Origin: Owenia fusiformis
Taxonomy: Eukaryota; Annelida; Polychaeta; Sabellida; Oweniidae
Length of the DNA: 64,000 bases
Reading direction: 5' to 3'
Assembly (NCBI GenBank): GCA_903813345.2
Contig: CAIIXF020000006.1
Location: 22,391,936 to 22,455,935, forward strand
The notes under the pieces are model-generated. The model ran no database searches, was not told where the DNA came from, and saw nothing but the letters and a program-made list of their open reading frames with translations. Of this stretch, positions 12,401 through 22,583 are shown one piece after another (position 1 is the stretch's first letter; every line of letters begins with the position of its first letter). The position numbers and the translations under genes were made by a program.

Positions 12401-15400
12401 CAAATGGGTGACACGTGACCTAATACCAACTCTGAATCAAATCAAAATCAAAATTTTACCTTGACCCTTGGAAAATATCAATGAAAAAATATCCAAGTGT
12501 TTGGATTTGCACTTTAATTCGATCATTTTATCTTCACCCTTTGATGGACTTTTATGAAAAAAGTTATGAAAACACATCATCATGTAAGTGTTTTCATCTA
12601 AATTAGCTTGTTTTATCTTGACCCCTCAATTGAATTTCATGAAAAAATATTTTATGAAATACTAAATACTTGGATAATATTTCATAAAAAATGCACTTTA
12701 AAAATAGGATTTGCCTTAATTTATCAATGTAATGTAAATATTAGATTACTCTCAAATAGGGTTTTGTTTTAACTTTTTTATTGAAATTAATACTAGGGAA
12801 GGCTTGCTCTCTGAATAGCTTTTAAAAATTCATCCCTCGGATGTGATTAATTCGTTGAAAAAAATATGACAAGTCCAGAATCAAATGATTTGTCCAGAAC
12901 CTCTTAAGAACCTGTTATAATTACTGCTTAAAGGGTTAACATATTAAAAAAGCATATAATCAGTACCCTATCTATCGTAAATATATAGTTGCAACATCCT
13001 TAATTAGTAGCTAAATGAAGATTTAATGTTTACAACTTAAAAATTGTTTAAATAAATATTTCGATGTATTGATGTCCAAAGGGTTAAAACCTCTAAAATC
13101 AATAAATATGATTGAGAAAAGCTAAACATTTACGAAGAGTCATAAATTATATAAATATGATGTTAGAAATATATTATTTATTTGTAAATAACTTTAAACA
13201 TAGCCCATGTCATGTACTTATGAAATATATTGAAATACTATAATATTCCGATAAAGGTTTGATATTTTTTTTTAAAATATCCTTGAATTTTGGGGAAACA
13301 AATACCATGTCACTTTGTTATTAAACCATGTACGAGCTAAGTAAGATAATCAAAATCCTTTATTTTACCAAAACGATGTAAAAATGTGTAGTATAACCAT
13401 ACTTTTTGACCAACCTTTGGGAATCAAAGGGTTAATTATTCAAAACTGCTTTTCACACAAATGCCCAAAAAATTCAGAAGATACAACCGAAAGAGGGCGC
13501 CACTATAATAGCTAATTAAAAATTCGCTGACCACTTTTCAGACAAGCACCTCATATATTCTTAGACCCTGGGGTATGTGCTAAAGGTTTAGAAAGTCAAA
13601 TTACATGACTTTTACATTTTCAGCAGAACACTCTCAGCAACAGGAATATAGGATCACATTATCTGTTTCTCAAATAAATTTCCAAAGTAATAGGCCTAGG
13701 AAGAGGAGGGAAAGACCAAGAGTTAAAAGATGACAGACATAATTACGTCTCTTGCTTATCACCTGCGTTCGTTCGAATTTTCATTGGCTAGTTATCAAAT
13801 ACTACACTTGGGTTGTTTTAATTGATATAGGCATATTCCGTACACCTTTCTTTATCTTGATGTGAAATGAGAAGCTATGATATTGGTTAACACGCCATAA
13901 ATGAACATAATATTATTTGAAGGTATTTCGAAAATTTTGAAACCGCCATTGATGACGTCATTTGTTTGTCGACTTTTCAGAGATGTATGGCATCTCAATA
14001 CAGGTTTACATTATAAGCGTATGTCATCTTTGAACTCTGGTGTTATTCCCCCTCTGAGGCCTAGGGTTACAGTAACTAAAATCCTATCATCATATCAAGA
14101 TTAGCACTTTCGCATATTTCACGTGAACACCCGCACAAGTAATAGGTCTTAGCAGACACTGCAGGATACCGACGGCAATAGCACGCGCCATTCTAAATAA
14201 GGAATATTTTGTTTTTAAATTATACACGTATTATTGTACATGTGCAAGCATTCATAGATCTTGTAAAGTGCTTATCTGTTTCTCAAATAAATTTTCCAAG
14301 TAAAAGGTTTACTAAAATCCTATACGCATGGTCCCCATCTAGTATATTGTGTCAACCCTTCCTTAATTTCCTTACCCTCATCTCAACAAATTCAATCCCC
14401 CTAGCACTTCTTCTCCTTTTTGATGTGGTCGAATATTACGCAGCAAAAATTAACACACGACAAATGATATATAGTCCAGAAACAATAAAATAGTAGGGAA
14501 ATAGTGAACCTATTTACTTAAAAGAGGATCTTCTCTCCATTGTATGGAAACTTATTAAAATAAATTTCTTAAAGTATTTTTATTATGAAAATCTAATAAA
14601 ATCCGACGATTATATACATGTCCACTAGCAGGATTTCAAAAGCTATATGAAAAATACCTAGATATGCTTCTACAGAAATTCCAATGGAAGCCACGTAGTT
14701 TGGATAGTCAGTATGGTAAAATGGGCTCGCGGCTTGTTTTTATTTTCTATTTCTGTTGTAAGTTCTAAATTGATTTATGTATAAATCCTCATTAAATCGG
14801 TGACAAAAATCCTATTAATCTTCTTATGTTTTGAAACCTACATTCATTTTCACAAAGTTTTTGTTAGTTTTTGCTAGCTTCATATATTCCCACAGAATGA
14901 ACACATAAAATGAGAAAATAATTCAGTAAATATTTTAGGATTACGTTTGAAAATACAGACTCTAACTTGCATAATGCAATGTTACCAGCTAGGCCATTAG
15001 GTAATTGTTTTAAGAAGTCATCAATAATATGCACGCAGTTTTGTGCACGTAGTTTGTGATTTCTGGCTAAAATAGGCGCGCAGTTTGTGTTTTATTACTT
15101 CTTTTTGTCATGTTCATCTGATTTAATACGAAATATTTTGTATTGTACGTGTTACATCGACCTGAAGCTCATAGTAAGTAGCCTGAGAAAGAATGGAGAG
15201 GCACTTCTGCGTTATTGTGGTTTTGAATTTTGGAGCTGGATAAAAACCGATCTTGAGGGATCTCTTTGAATTTTTGCTCCCAGCCCTTTGATGACAGTCT
15301 ATCAATTTGCAATGCCTTCCAGCACTTTATCCTGATCTGCAGCAGCTAGCGACCTTCGCCAAGTGCCTACACCGTAGGTACAACCGCTTAAGATGTGGTT

Positions 15401-15790
15401 GATAGAGAAATGGGCGGCTTTGCATTAGATGCAGTCTTTAGAGGACTTAAGAGTCTCAATAGCTCTAATTTTGGAGACCTTGAATTTTTCTATGATATAT
15501 GACATTGGAAGTTGCAGCTTGGAAGAATAGAGATTAGTGGCCCTGAAGCTAGGTGGAACTCCTAATTTTTACAAAAGGTGTTAAGCTAGCTGGATAAAAT
15601 AACATACCTGTAATGCTGCAAGTATAGTAAATCCGATCTCTGGAGTATCTTCCACATTATATAAAAGTCTGTACATATTGAGATCCTCTTCCGTTGTTTT
15701 AACAATAATGTCTTCATGATCATGTTCATTTCGCGTTGCCCCTTGCCCGTTTTCCATGGGAGATTCCGAGTCATCTTTAGTCTTCTCCAT
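3403..15790 (-). CDS. SLC23A: SLC23-family nucleobase/ascorbate transporter, 5' five coding exons (partial)
   Basis: Family members are multi-pass plasma-membrane transporters moving ascorbate or nucleobases, usually coupled to Na+ in animals. Exons on the minus strand: 15790-15608, 5373-5216, 5014-4884, 4062-3986, 3584-3403. All boundaries are AG/GT and the phases join without a break (0,2,1,0,2), giving 243 residues plus two bases. Seen: an acidic N-terminal tail, LLYNVEDTP (family pre-TM1 'LLYxxxDxPP'), FGVRLPIIQGG at the exon 2/3 junction (family signature), NST/NTS glycosylation sites in the loop encoded by exons 3-4, and FVGPLTITPVIALVGLSL. The start ATG at 15790 is the first Met before the conserved tail. 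The ~6-7 downstream exons, including the QEP-type substrate signature, are outside the window. Odd: the TM1 Gln-His pair of the NAT family reads Gln-Gln here. Intron 1 is ~10.2 kb and full of mobile DNA. Confidence 0.9.
6542..7329. mobile_element. 788-bp TIR element with TAACGAAG subterminal repeats
   Basis: The ends are inverted: CCTGTTACAC at the left and GTGTAACAGG at the right. Inside both ends the word TAACGAAG or its complement CTTCGTTA recurs many times, and GCGCGTGCGCATT/GCGCATGCGC close the inner arms. The element lies inside repeat R copy 1. In R copy 2 the same place reads 'cttctacaccctttaacctt', so the empty site is known; here it is flanked by ATT on both sides (6539-6541, 7330-7332), consistent with a 3-bp target duplication. 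The centre (6780-7080) is AT-rich and has no credible ORF. Most likely a non-autonomous DNA transposon. Confidence 0.75.
7414..8007. mobile_element. 594-bp foldback element inserted in repeat R
   Basis: Bases about 7487-7612 and 7815-7942 are near-perfect inverted arms, and poorer pairing continues outward to both ends and inward to a short loop near 7700. GTCTAGG is present directly left (7407-7413) and right (8008-8014). R copy 2 has a single GTCTAGG at the equivalent place (29624-29630). This shows an insertion with a ~7-8 bp target duplication. The open frames in it are the two strands of the same arms and are not genes. Confidence 0.8.
8286..8297. promoter_or_regulatory. CTCF-core-like word in repeat R
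   Basis: CCACAAGGTGGC fits the core of the bilaterian CTCF consensus (CCASNAGRKGGC). It is kept unchanged in the second repeat copy at 29961-29972, inside the best-conserved part of the family. Binding is inference only. Confidence 0.25.
9457..9596. mobile_element. 140-bp hairpin MITE, TTA target duplication, copy 1
   Basis: Almost the whole element is one hairpin with GC-rich arms (GGCGCCCGGCCGATTGAGT and its complement) and ends TGCCTTGGTCACAT / ATGTGACACAGGCA. TTA flanks both sides (9454-9456, 9597-9599). A second copy with the same ends and TTA flanks is at 28296-28408. A TTA duplication and short TIRs point to a PIF/Harbinger-type MITE. Confidence 0.75.
10466..10540 (+). ncRNA. tRNA-like segment (A- and B-box words) in repeat M
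   Basis: 'tggcctaatggttaacgtgc' resembles a tRNA D-arm/A box, and 'gatcgagacccg' about 45 bases later resembles a B box. The equivalent in copy 3 (about 33070-33145) is clearer: 'tggtctcatggttagcgtgc' and 'gatcgagacccgttc'. No seven-base-pair acceptor stem closes the structure, so this is a tRNA-derived promoter remnant and not a tRNA gene. Confidence 0.4.
10870..11295 (+). CDS. Unknown ORF in retroposed insert, 141 residues
   Basis: I do not recognise the family. The ATG follows an A-rich leader. The N-terminal ~45 residues (IVEHLISELQEEG, then an alternating hydrophobic segment ITLEYKAHHFG) look like a small folded domain. The rest is polar and low-complexity (KSPRRLIRISDYNSNKK, NGNSEIVNNNNET). 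The frame ends 4 bases before a second ORF in another frame, so the two may be parts of one protein split by a frameshift, or two cistrons. It sits in a retroposed segment inside repeat M, so it is either a mobile-element protein or a retrocopy of a host mRNA. Confidence 0.4.
   Translation: MIPKIVEHLISELQEEGCIPGGYKINSTNNGTTITLEYKAHHFGNPKSQTSTKSPRRLIRISDYNSNKKLLSEPKHHKQNELGLYEQSTPVTPVLNRDLFKNRTNGNSEIVNNNNETDTAKKVTMTVDLLQYCNCGILETE
11300..11647 (+). CDS. Second unknown ORF in retroposed insert, 115 residues
   Basis: Starts ATG directly after an in-frame TGA and four bases after the stop of the preceding ORF. It is basic and polar (MQTDVKQKRH, KHRGCSVNIKKQ, STQCENEKY), with a more ordered C-terminus (LATCRERYMRLIDGLGVDHM, then an acidic DSDAYDY end). 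Cys residues are few and do not form a recognisable zinc motif. No family recognised. It could be the C-terminal part of the preceding protein after a frameshift. Confidence 0.35.
   Translation: MNVGMQTDVKQKRHQSSATEIKVQHVATKTNNLDKKHRGCSVNIKKQSDNKSTQCENEKYSKLTNTDSISTHDVAAITNFNLATCRERYMRLIDGLGVDHMYDSDAYDYVMEMNK
12917..15290. other. SLC23 intron 1 DNA without a recognised feature
   Basis: AT-rich intronic sequence. Two short matching blocks ('tatctgtttctcaaataaatt' near 13660 and 14274) suggest an old duplication. A TGACGTCA is at 13953-13960. No exon with acceptable splice sites and SLC23 homology was found here. Confidence 0.5.
15301..15535 (-). pseudogene. Decayed LINE-like reverse-transcriptase C-terminal fragment
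   Basis: Read on the minus strand, one frame from about 15535 to 15304 gives YSSKLQLPM, then EKFKVSKIRAIETLKSSKD, then a CxxC-like pair broken by one stop codon, HILSGC, and a TWRR segment ending in KVLEGIAN. 'Cx2C...HILSGC...WRxxxVL' is the usual tail of many animal non-LTR-type reverse transcriptase ORFs, and the LxLPMS...EEFKVxKxR part is normally ~100 residues upstream, so an internal deletion is likely. It lies in the first intron of the SLC23-type gene, about 70 bases downstream of exon 1 and in the same orientation. The identification is from family memory. Confidence 0.5.
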
Positions 15791-16725
15791 TTTAATTTAA
15801 CTCAGAGAGTCTAAAGATAGGCCAAGATATATAATTGAAACAATTAACAAAACACTTTTCCCCTGCTCTGTTATTTAGATAAAAAAAAATTAAGTACGTA
15901 TCAGAAGACGGTTATCTGTTGATATACCTACTAAAACTGATAACTAGCCGGCCAAGTCAAGCTATGTGGTTGATCTCAGCATCCCATACCTCCATATTAA
16001 ACTTATCTACCTAATTGAACATTAAGCTGTCAGGATTAACCGGCCCTTAAGACACTTTTCTCCAAGGGGTGCGGTTTTTACAAAAGAGAATATAAATTGT
16101 CATTTTTTTGCTGCACTAATCAAATCGCGTAAAGCAGAGGGGGGGGGGTCGGTTACTCCCTATATTGGGACCACTCAGCCTATTTTGTAGCATTTCATTG
16201 TTTTCGTATTGTTTTTAGACAAAATATTGTTCGGCAATTCAGAGAAACATTGGAATAGGGGAGGGTGTGCTACAAGGGCATTAATGTTTACCCGAGAACT
16301 TTTACCAGTTCAAGATCACATCCAGTGATTTCTGCACTCTTTCAAGTGTTTCAATAGAATCAATCTAAAGAAATTCAGATTTTTTCAATCATTCTCTTCT
16401 TAGGGGGCATTCTCTTGCAAGGGGGCAGCACGGGAAAATTTTACTAATTCAAGATGCTGTCTTGTTAATTCTGAGCACTGTTAATGTGTTTGAGTAAATG
16501 AATGCTTTTGTTTCGGGGTGGGGTACCAGAAATTTTTATGATTTCATTATGTCCACTTGGTGCTTTCTGGGCACCTTTTAAGTGTTTAATTAAAATTAAC
16601 AAAAGCAACTTCCAAACTTTCCAATTGTTTTGCGGGGGTTGTGAGGGGTTGCCAACTCCCCCTAGAAAATTTTACACTTTTAAGATACTATTTGGTGATT
16701 TCTGGGCACTTTCAAAGTCACGCCA

Positions 16726-18443
16726 GGTGATCGTACAAAAATGATGGAGGGGAGGGGGAGGATTAGGCGATTTCTGCAAGAAAACTCAACAAATTTGGAA
16801 GATTTATTTTTTCAAGAGAAAAGTTACAACTGAATTGCCAAATGAATAGGCGCAGTGCATGGCAAAATATGTTAGGTCATCCAGTATTTATTTTCTTAAA
16901 TGGGAAAAAGTGACTTTCATTTTAAAATATAGTGTTTGGCCAAAATAAAGTTCAATTTCACACCACATTACAAGTCAATGAGTCCTCCCTTGGTCACGTT
17001 ATCAGCAGTAATTCTTTTCAGATAGGACCTTAAAAGCTTCGGGGTGTGAATTTTCTAATCCTCTTAAAACCTTTTAAGGCATTTTTGAAGAGTTTCCAAC
17101 TCAATATCCATCCAACCCGAAAATAATTGCTGCTGTTAAGATGGCCCGGGAGGACACATTTACTAGTGATTTGGTGTTAAATTGAACTTAATTTTGGCCA
17201 AACACTAAAGATTGAAATGCCTGTTAATTTTTTCACATTAGAGAGTTGAACCATGATACTTGCCGAATCAATGTAACTTTGGATAAATTATATGATACAT
17301 ACCGTGTACAATGAAGACAATGGAATATGTCTGCTTAGGGGGAATACTTTCAGGACACCCTGTATGTTATGTTTTGAGACAGAGTTAACTCTTAAGAGGG
17401 AAAATGCATTCCTTTGGGATAAAGTGGAAAACAATATTTCCCAAAGTATTTTCCCATAGGAAAAACTCATGCAATCCATTGTTTTCAGCTTAATTTTGGT
17501 CACCCACAATTGACATCTTTTAAACCCCCGATTGGATGCATTTTTTCTTTTAAGAGGATAACTCTGTCACAAAACGCAACATATGTAACAAACATTAAAA
17601 AACAGCTGCGGAAAGGGCTGAAGAGCAGACATATCTCAGACGAAATATGTTAATGGTGTGTTTGCAACTTCCCTGTCTCAAGCTCCAAATTTTTTCCTCA
17701 TCTCTATGAGTACTTTTCCTGGAGGTAATGCATTGCATTGCATCGTTCATTTTTGCCAATCTGTGTGGTAGCTTTAAATAAGTAAAGTTTCAAACAGCAC
17801 GCCTAGTAGGACGTCATTTAAGTCCTGAACTGTTGGTTTGGTTTTGAGGGATAAGAATAAAGGCATTGGATATGGGTAGTTGGGGGGGGGTGGCCTGACT
17901 TTTTACTGATAATGGCTTGGAAATATAAAATATATGTGCCTGAAATTCATGTCAGTTATTCCTCAATGTTTGTTTATTAAGTGCACTTAATTTGAAGGAA
18001 AATCATTCATGCCTTATAGCTCCCTCAAAAAATTCTCATGAGTTCTGGGACAAAACTGGGACAAAGTGGTTGCCAATCTTCTACTATTAGGGTCCCAGTA
18101 GGGCTCTAATCTATTATTCAAAAATACTTAACAAAGTTTGTTTAGAATTATATCTAATACTTGCAATGCCACTGTAGACCATTGTTGCCCGATTTATAGC
18201 AAAAACATTGACTTTTGCACGTTGGTGATGATGCGCCTTTTTTAATAGATCTCATATCTTTGAAGGATATCAGTTCAAAAAAAATACTAGATGACCTAAC
18301 ATATTTTGCCATGCACTGCGCCTATTCATTTGGCAATTCAGCTGTAAATTTTCTCTTGAAAAAATAAATCTTCCAAATTTGTTGAGTTTTCTTGCAGAAA
18401 TCGCCTAATCCCCCCCCCCCTCCATCCATTTTGTACGATCACC
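16726..18443. mobile_element. 1.72-kb element with ~160-bp inverted terminal repeats
   Basis: GGTGATCGTAC at the left is inverted as GTACGATCACC at the right; the arms continue through a G-rich/C-rich tract and 'gattaggcgatttctgc', up to about 16890 and from about 18285. The same right arm occurs at 31782-31938. The body has no ORF of note but contains a second, internal hairpin (17361-17588). Flanking bases show no obvious target duplication. Probably a non-autonomous DNA element. Confidence 0.7.
17361..17588. repeat. Internal inverted repeat, ~55-bp arms
   Basis: 'gacagagttaactcttaaga' near 17378 pairs with 'tcttttaagaggataactct' near 17548, and the arms extend on both sides. Similar words recur at 53840-53910, so the block is a member of a family. 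Confidence 0.55.
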
Positions 18444-19907
18444 GGGATTGATTATGACAAATTAAAATATTTGGAAAATGCAGAGACATAAAAAAATTGA
18501 CAAGCAAGTCAAGATTAATAAATGGAAACAAAACGTGTCAACACTTCTTTCTAGTAAGTATGAAAAACATCATACTACATCAAGAGCAGTACTGTTCAAT
18601 ATCACTGTAAGTGTTTGTAGGCACCGCGGATAAAAAACGTTTAGTTGAGAATAATTGGAAATGTATGGCTTTGTATTCAGATGATGATAGAAAAAACGAT
18701 TATCTGTAGTTGTGTTTCGGGCTGAAGATCTCACGGAGTGTGATCTGGAACATAGGTACATGTATGCCATTTCTCAGTTTAAGGCTCCACATCTGTTAAT
18801 GTGCATTTATGAAACATATCATTTTGGTAAGAACACATCCACCCTATTGAAACGTGATTTCCAAATATTCTCAACTAAATACTTTTTCATTTTCAGGAGT
18901 GACACTCAACAGAATGAATGCACACCTGTGTCATGTAAAATTAGCCTATAATATAGGTAATTTTAAAGTCAAAATTAGTCAACATTCTGTTTGATACTAT
19001 TATTCGGAGGATGTTATGACTTGTGTCCGTTTACAGAAATGGGCAAGTTCTTGTATACACTCGTACTAGGCCCCTTTCATAAGGGAATACAACAAAGCAC
19101 TGTATAGGTGAGAGAGAATTTGACCGCACACCCCATTCTCAACACTTCATACAACCGGTAGTTTGCGACGTGAATTTGGAGTCAAGTTTGTAGGTACTCA
19201 TTTTTTAGACGTTTTGACAGAAAATGAGCCTTTATTCCTCATAGAGACATCGACCATATGCCTATAGTATCACAACGTACCTATCACAATACCTGAATTG
19301 CAGTATCACTGGTGATCCACTCGATTACGCTGGTTACCGAAACGGTTCGTGCTCTATTGAACATACAGTTCGCCAGCAAGGAATCCCCCCCCCCCCAAAA
19401 AAAGAAATTGGCCATCTCATCTTGCCATGTGATGATGTCTGAGCACTTTTAAAGTATCTGAGACATGGAACAGAATAAATTGAGAATTTTCTTTCAACTT
19501 TTCTTTTTTTGTGGTGTGTGGTGGGTGGGTAGAAATGTCAAAAAGAGTAAAAAATCGCCCCCAACGCACCCCACCCCCATCTGACGGCCCTACATCACCC
19601 GTGTCATATAAGTAGGATACGATTTCAGTCGCGGATACCAAAATTATCTAATGTTGTTATCACCATAGATCTAGTATTCATGGATAAATGTCTCCGGCCC
19701 GTTATGAAGGCTATGAGTATTTTGATTTGAGGACTCAAGTATTCAAATCCTTGCTCAACTTTTCTGATATGAAGTAAATCAAACGCAGATTCAGAATACT
19801 TAAGTCAACAAGTCGAAAGTTTATAAAAACTACTCATCATAAGGTGATTTTCATCACAGAAACAATACCAATACATCAACAAGACAGGCAATTCACAGAT
19901 TAAACAT
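18444..19907. other. No gene seen
   Basis: AT-rich DNA with a short C/A tract at 19387-19405. Open frames here are short, lack splice context and resemble nothing known. Confidence 0.5.
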
Positions 19908-19913
19908 TTTATT
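19908..19913 (-). terminator. Poly(A) signal of the small secreted protein gene
   Basis: AATAAA on the minus strand, about 41 bases beyond the TAG stop at 19956-19954. Confidence 0.6.
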
Positions 19914-19953
19914 TAATCTTTTTCGTACAGTGTAGCGGAAAGGCGATCTGATG

Positions 19954-20452
19954 CTATTTCTTATTTATTGATGGAAATGTTATTATAGGAAATGTTATAG
20001 GAGCAATCGTTGTTGTTTCTGTTGGCATTGTACCCATTGTTGTTTGTACTTCACAGTAGCACTTGACCTTTCCGCTGCAGTTCGGATCTTCTGGACACAG
20101 GCATTTTGTACCTTCCTCACATACACCGTTTGCTTTGAAGTCACCATTCTTTTTTATTATTCCACATTTCTCACCCTCGCTCTTCTCTTTGCTGCTGCTA
20201 CTAGCGCTTGACTATTGAAAGAAATACAATATATATGTTGTTTTCATTAACGGTATGTTTATGTTTAGACACTAAGAATGTACATAAATCATCCCTAGTG
20301 AATTACCAGGTGTTGTTTTAATGGCATGAATAATAGAAAATGAACCTAAAATAAAGTTTCCATATTGCTTATTAAAAATAGCTCACCGAAATTACGGCGG
20401 TCGCCAACGTTACCAAAACAAACGCTTGGATTAAACACGTATTCATCCTCAT
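19954..20452 (-). CDS. Small secreted cysteine-rich protein, two exons, 107 residues
   Basis: Exon 1 is 20452-20387 (22 codons) and exon 2 is 20211-19954 (85 codons plus TAG). The donor TCG|GTGAGC and acceptor caatag|TCA join in phase 0. Residues 1-22 (MRMNTCLIQAFVLVTLATAV plus IS) form a textbook signal peptide. The mature part has a Ser/Lys-rich start (SSASSSSKEKSEG), a ~40-residue core with seven Cys in the spacing C-x14-C-x5-C-x-C-x5-C-x5-C-x-C, and a Thr/Pro/Ile tail (TTTIAPITFPIITFP) that could be O-glycosylated. The odd Cys number allows a dimer. I know no family with this pattern; a secreted defence, matrix or signalling peptide is possible, but the role is unknown. A TATATTTAA word ~75 bases upstream of the ATG and an AATAAA after the stop frame a compact gene. 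Confidence 0.75.
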
Positions 20453-20521
20453 TGCACTAAGTTTACTCATTCAAATCCTAAGCTAGATGCTGTAATAAAA
20501 GGCATATGAATGAGGCCCATT

Positions 20522-20530
20522 AAATATAAG
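20522..20530 (-). promoter_or_regulatory. Candidate TATA box of the small secreted protein gene
   Basis: The minus strand reads CTTATATTTAATGGG about 70-80 bases before the start codon, a suitable distance for a short 5' leader. Confidence 0.35.
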
Positions 20531-20694
20531 TTCTCGAAGGCCAGAAGTCCCAAAGGCCTAAAAAAGAAATTTGCCCTCTTCACTAAACTGCTACCCCTTT
20601 ATCATGCACTTGTACTTGTATAAGTATAATTGTGTAAGAAAGTGAATGAATAAAATAAATTCTTTACAAGTGGCATGGTATTTACAAAAGAGTC

Positions 20695-21391
20695 GTATCG
20701 ATATGGAGAACTTTTTGAACACACGTTTCTCTTAAACCAGTCATAAAAAAACAAAACTAAAACTTTGACACATCGTCAATTTAATGGTCATCTATTGAAC
20801 GGTAACAATATAATTTGAAAAATATATATATATACTTTCATCTATATTGTTATAGAAAACACATCAAACACTTGTTTTGTTCTTGGTATCATGTTTCCAG
20901 AGTGAAATGAAACATCTTTCCGAACCTCATTGGAACAAAACGACATAAACACAACATGTTTAGGTCTCTCAATATTGTAATTGTACAAAGGAAATTTTGG
21001 TTGATTTTAAAGAAGTTTCTTGTTAATGAAATAAAAAGTTTATCTTGATTTTTACCTATTTTGGAGGGATTTTGTTTTAATTTTTGAATTCTTTTTTAAA
21101 ATCAACCAAAAATTCCTTTGAATAACTATAATATTGAGAGGTCTAAAAACATGTTGTATATGCTATTTTGTTCCAACAAGGTTCGGAAAGACATTTTATT
21201 TCATTCTCAAGAATTGGTAGAAAGGAGCAAAAACAATTACACTAAAAGAACAAAAAATGTTAATATTTCTAAATAATTCTCGCATTAAATTGTTGTCAAT
21301 CAGTCAACATAAAATACAGTGTTTTTACAGAATGTTTTCAATGATTGGTTTAAGAGAAAAACATTGTTGAATTCAGTTCTCCATATCGATA
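20695..21391. mobile_element. ~700-bp foldback element
   Basis: The left arm (from about 20695) and right arm (to about 21391) are inverted copies: 'atcgatatggagaac' against 'gttctccatatcgat', 'cttaaaccagtcat' against 'atgattggtttaag', and 'gaggttcggaaagatg' against its complement. The turn is near 21040. The frames inside are arm sequence only. Confidence 0.7.
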
Positions 21392-22220
21392 CCAATCCTT
21401 TATATACAATATTTTTCTCTAAATTCAATCTTGAAAAATACTTGTGGATCCAAGTCGAAAGTCTTGATATAATGAAATATTTTTTCTCTGAAGAAATAAA
21501 TAAAGTTATCTACATAAACAGAGTTAAATAGAATTTTAATATAAACCACAGAGATGAACTTACATAGAACAGTGCATACAGTTTTTTGTTTTTGTTCAAT
21601 TAAGCAAGTCCACATTGTGTTATCAACCACTTTAGGTTCAAACATATTTGAAATGAAATAAAAAAGAAAAATTACAATTGTTACATTTTTGAGTAACTTA
21701 AGTGAATGACCTACCTCTGTCTTGATTCAGATTTCTTCCCAAATGGTTGAGTTTTGCTGAATGTTTACAGTTATTTAAACAATTGTTCTGTTTATTCAAA
21801 TGATTTTTCGGTCACAGCTTTGTGGATTAACTTAGTTGAAATCAATAGGGCCTACGTGGCCGGGGAATTTTCAAATTTTGAACAACTCACGAGGCTTCAG
21901 CTAAAAATTGTTTACTGAATATGTAACGGACAGTGGTGTTCGTGACTGAAATAATCGTCAACGAAGAAGATCATTTTCAAGACATTGGCATATCTGGGAA
22001 ATCTCCTTCTCTCGGAGGAATACACCAATCACGTGATTGTGATAAGCAAAGATGTACGAGTGACACAATAAAAATGACACCCATCCACACAATGTTTCAT
22101 AACTTTTTGTCTGAAAACTTCTGACTTGCTTGTTTTTTCGCACATTTAAACTACACTCCATACATTTTGCAACTCCACAAGAAGTTTCAGATGACTTGCC
22201 GATCACCTAGATGCACATTT

Positions 22221-22516
22221 ATGAGCGTTATAAAATGTGTCATCTATTCCTTTGCTGGCACAGGATCTTACACAAAAAACGACACTCATCTTTTGTAACA
22301 CAATTTTGGAAATAAGTTATCATGATTTAATAAACGGCAACTACATTAATTTGTGTTTAATTGAATGGACTCCATTTCCCAGAAAGTACAAGCCAGAATC
22401 ATTAAGCTAGTGTTTACAAAGTTATGCTACAAAAGCTGGGAGGCATTTTTTGTGTAGAATCCATCTGTGTCTGCAAAGGAATAGACGACATTTAGAGCAA
22501 ATGTTGTAACGCTCAT
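22221..22516. mobile_element. 296-bp foldback MITE
   Basis: ATGAGCGTTA at the left end and TAACGCTCAT at the right end; the arms of ~75 bp include 'tctattcctttgc' and 'cttacacaaaaaa' with their complements. No clear target duplication. Confidence 0.65.
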
Positions 22517-22583
22517 AGAATTTGACTCAATTGAGCCACACACGTGCTTTCGCATTATGTATGGTTGGCTTACCCGCCCAGAG

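Larger units (their letters stand above)
10012..12916 (+). mobile_element. Composite repeat family M, copy 1 (with retroposed insert)
   Basis: The DNA is homologous to 32592-34171 (same strand) and to 25295-26711 (opposite strand). Order: an AT-rich head beginning 'gtcagggaaatttgtatcag'; a minus-strand B-box-like word near 10315; an 'acaactgacgagttgt' palindrome (near 10370); a plus-strand tRNA-like segment (10466-10540); then tandem ~150-bp modules with CGGATTAATCCG and a CCGAAC/GTTCGG hairpin; then an AT-rich tail ending 'agaacctcttaagaacctgt'. Three modules remain here, the first parted from the others by the insertion 10766-11937. No terminal inverted repeats or family protein were recognised. 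Confidence 0.75.
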
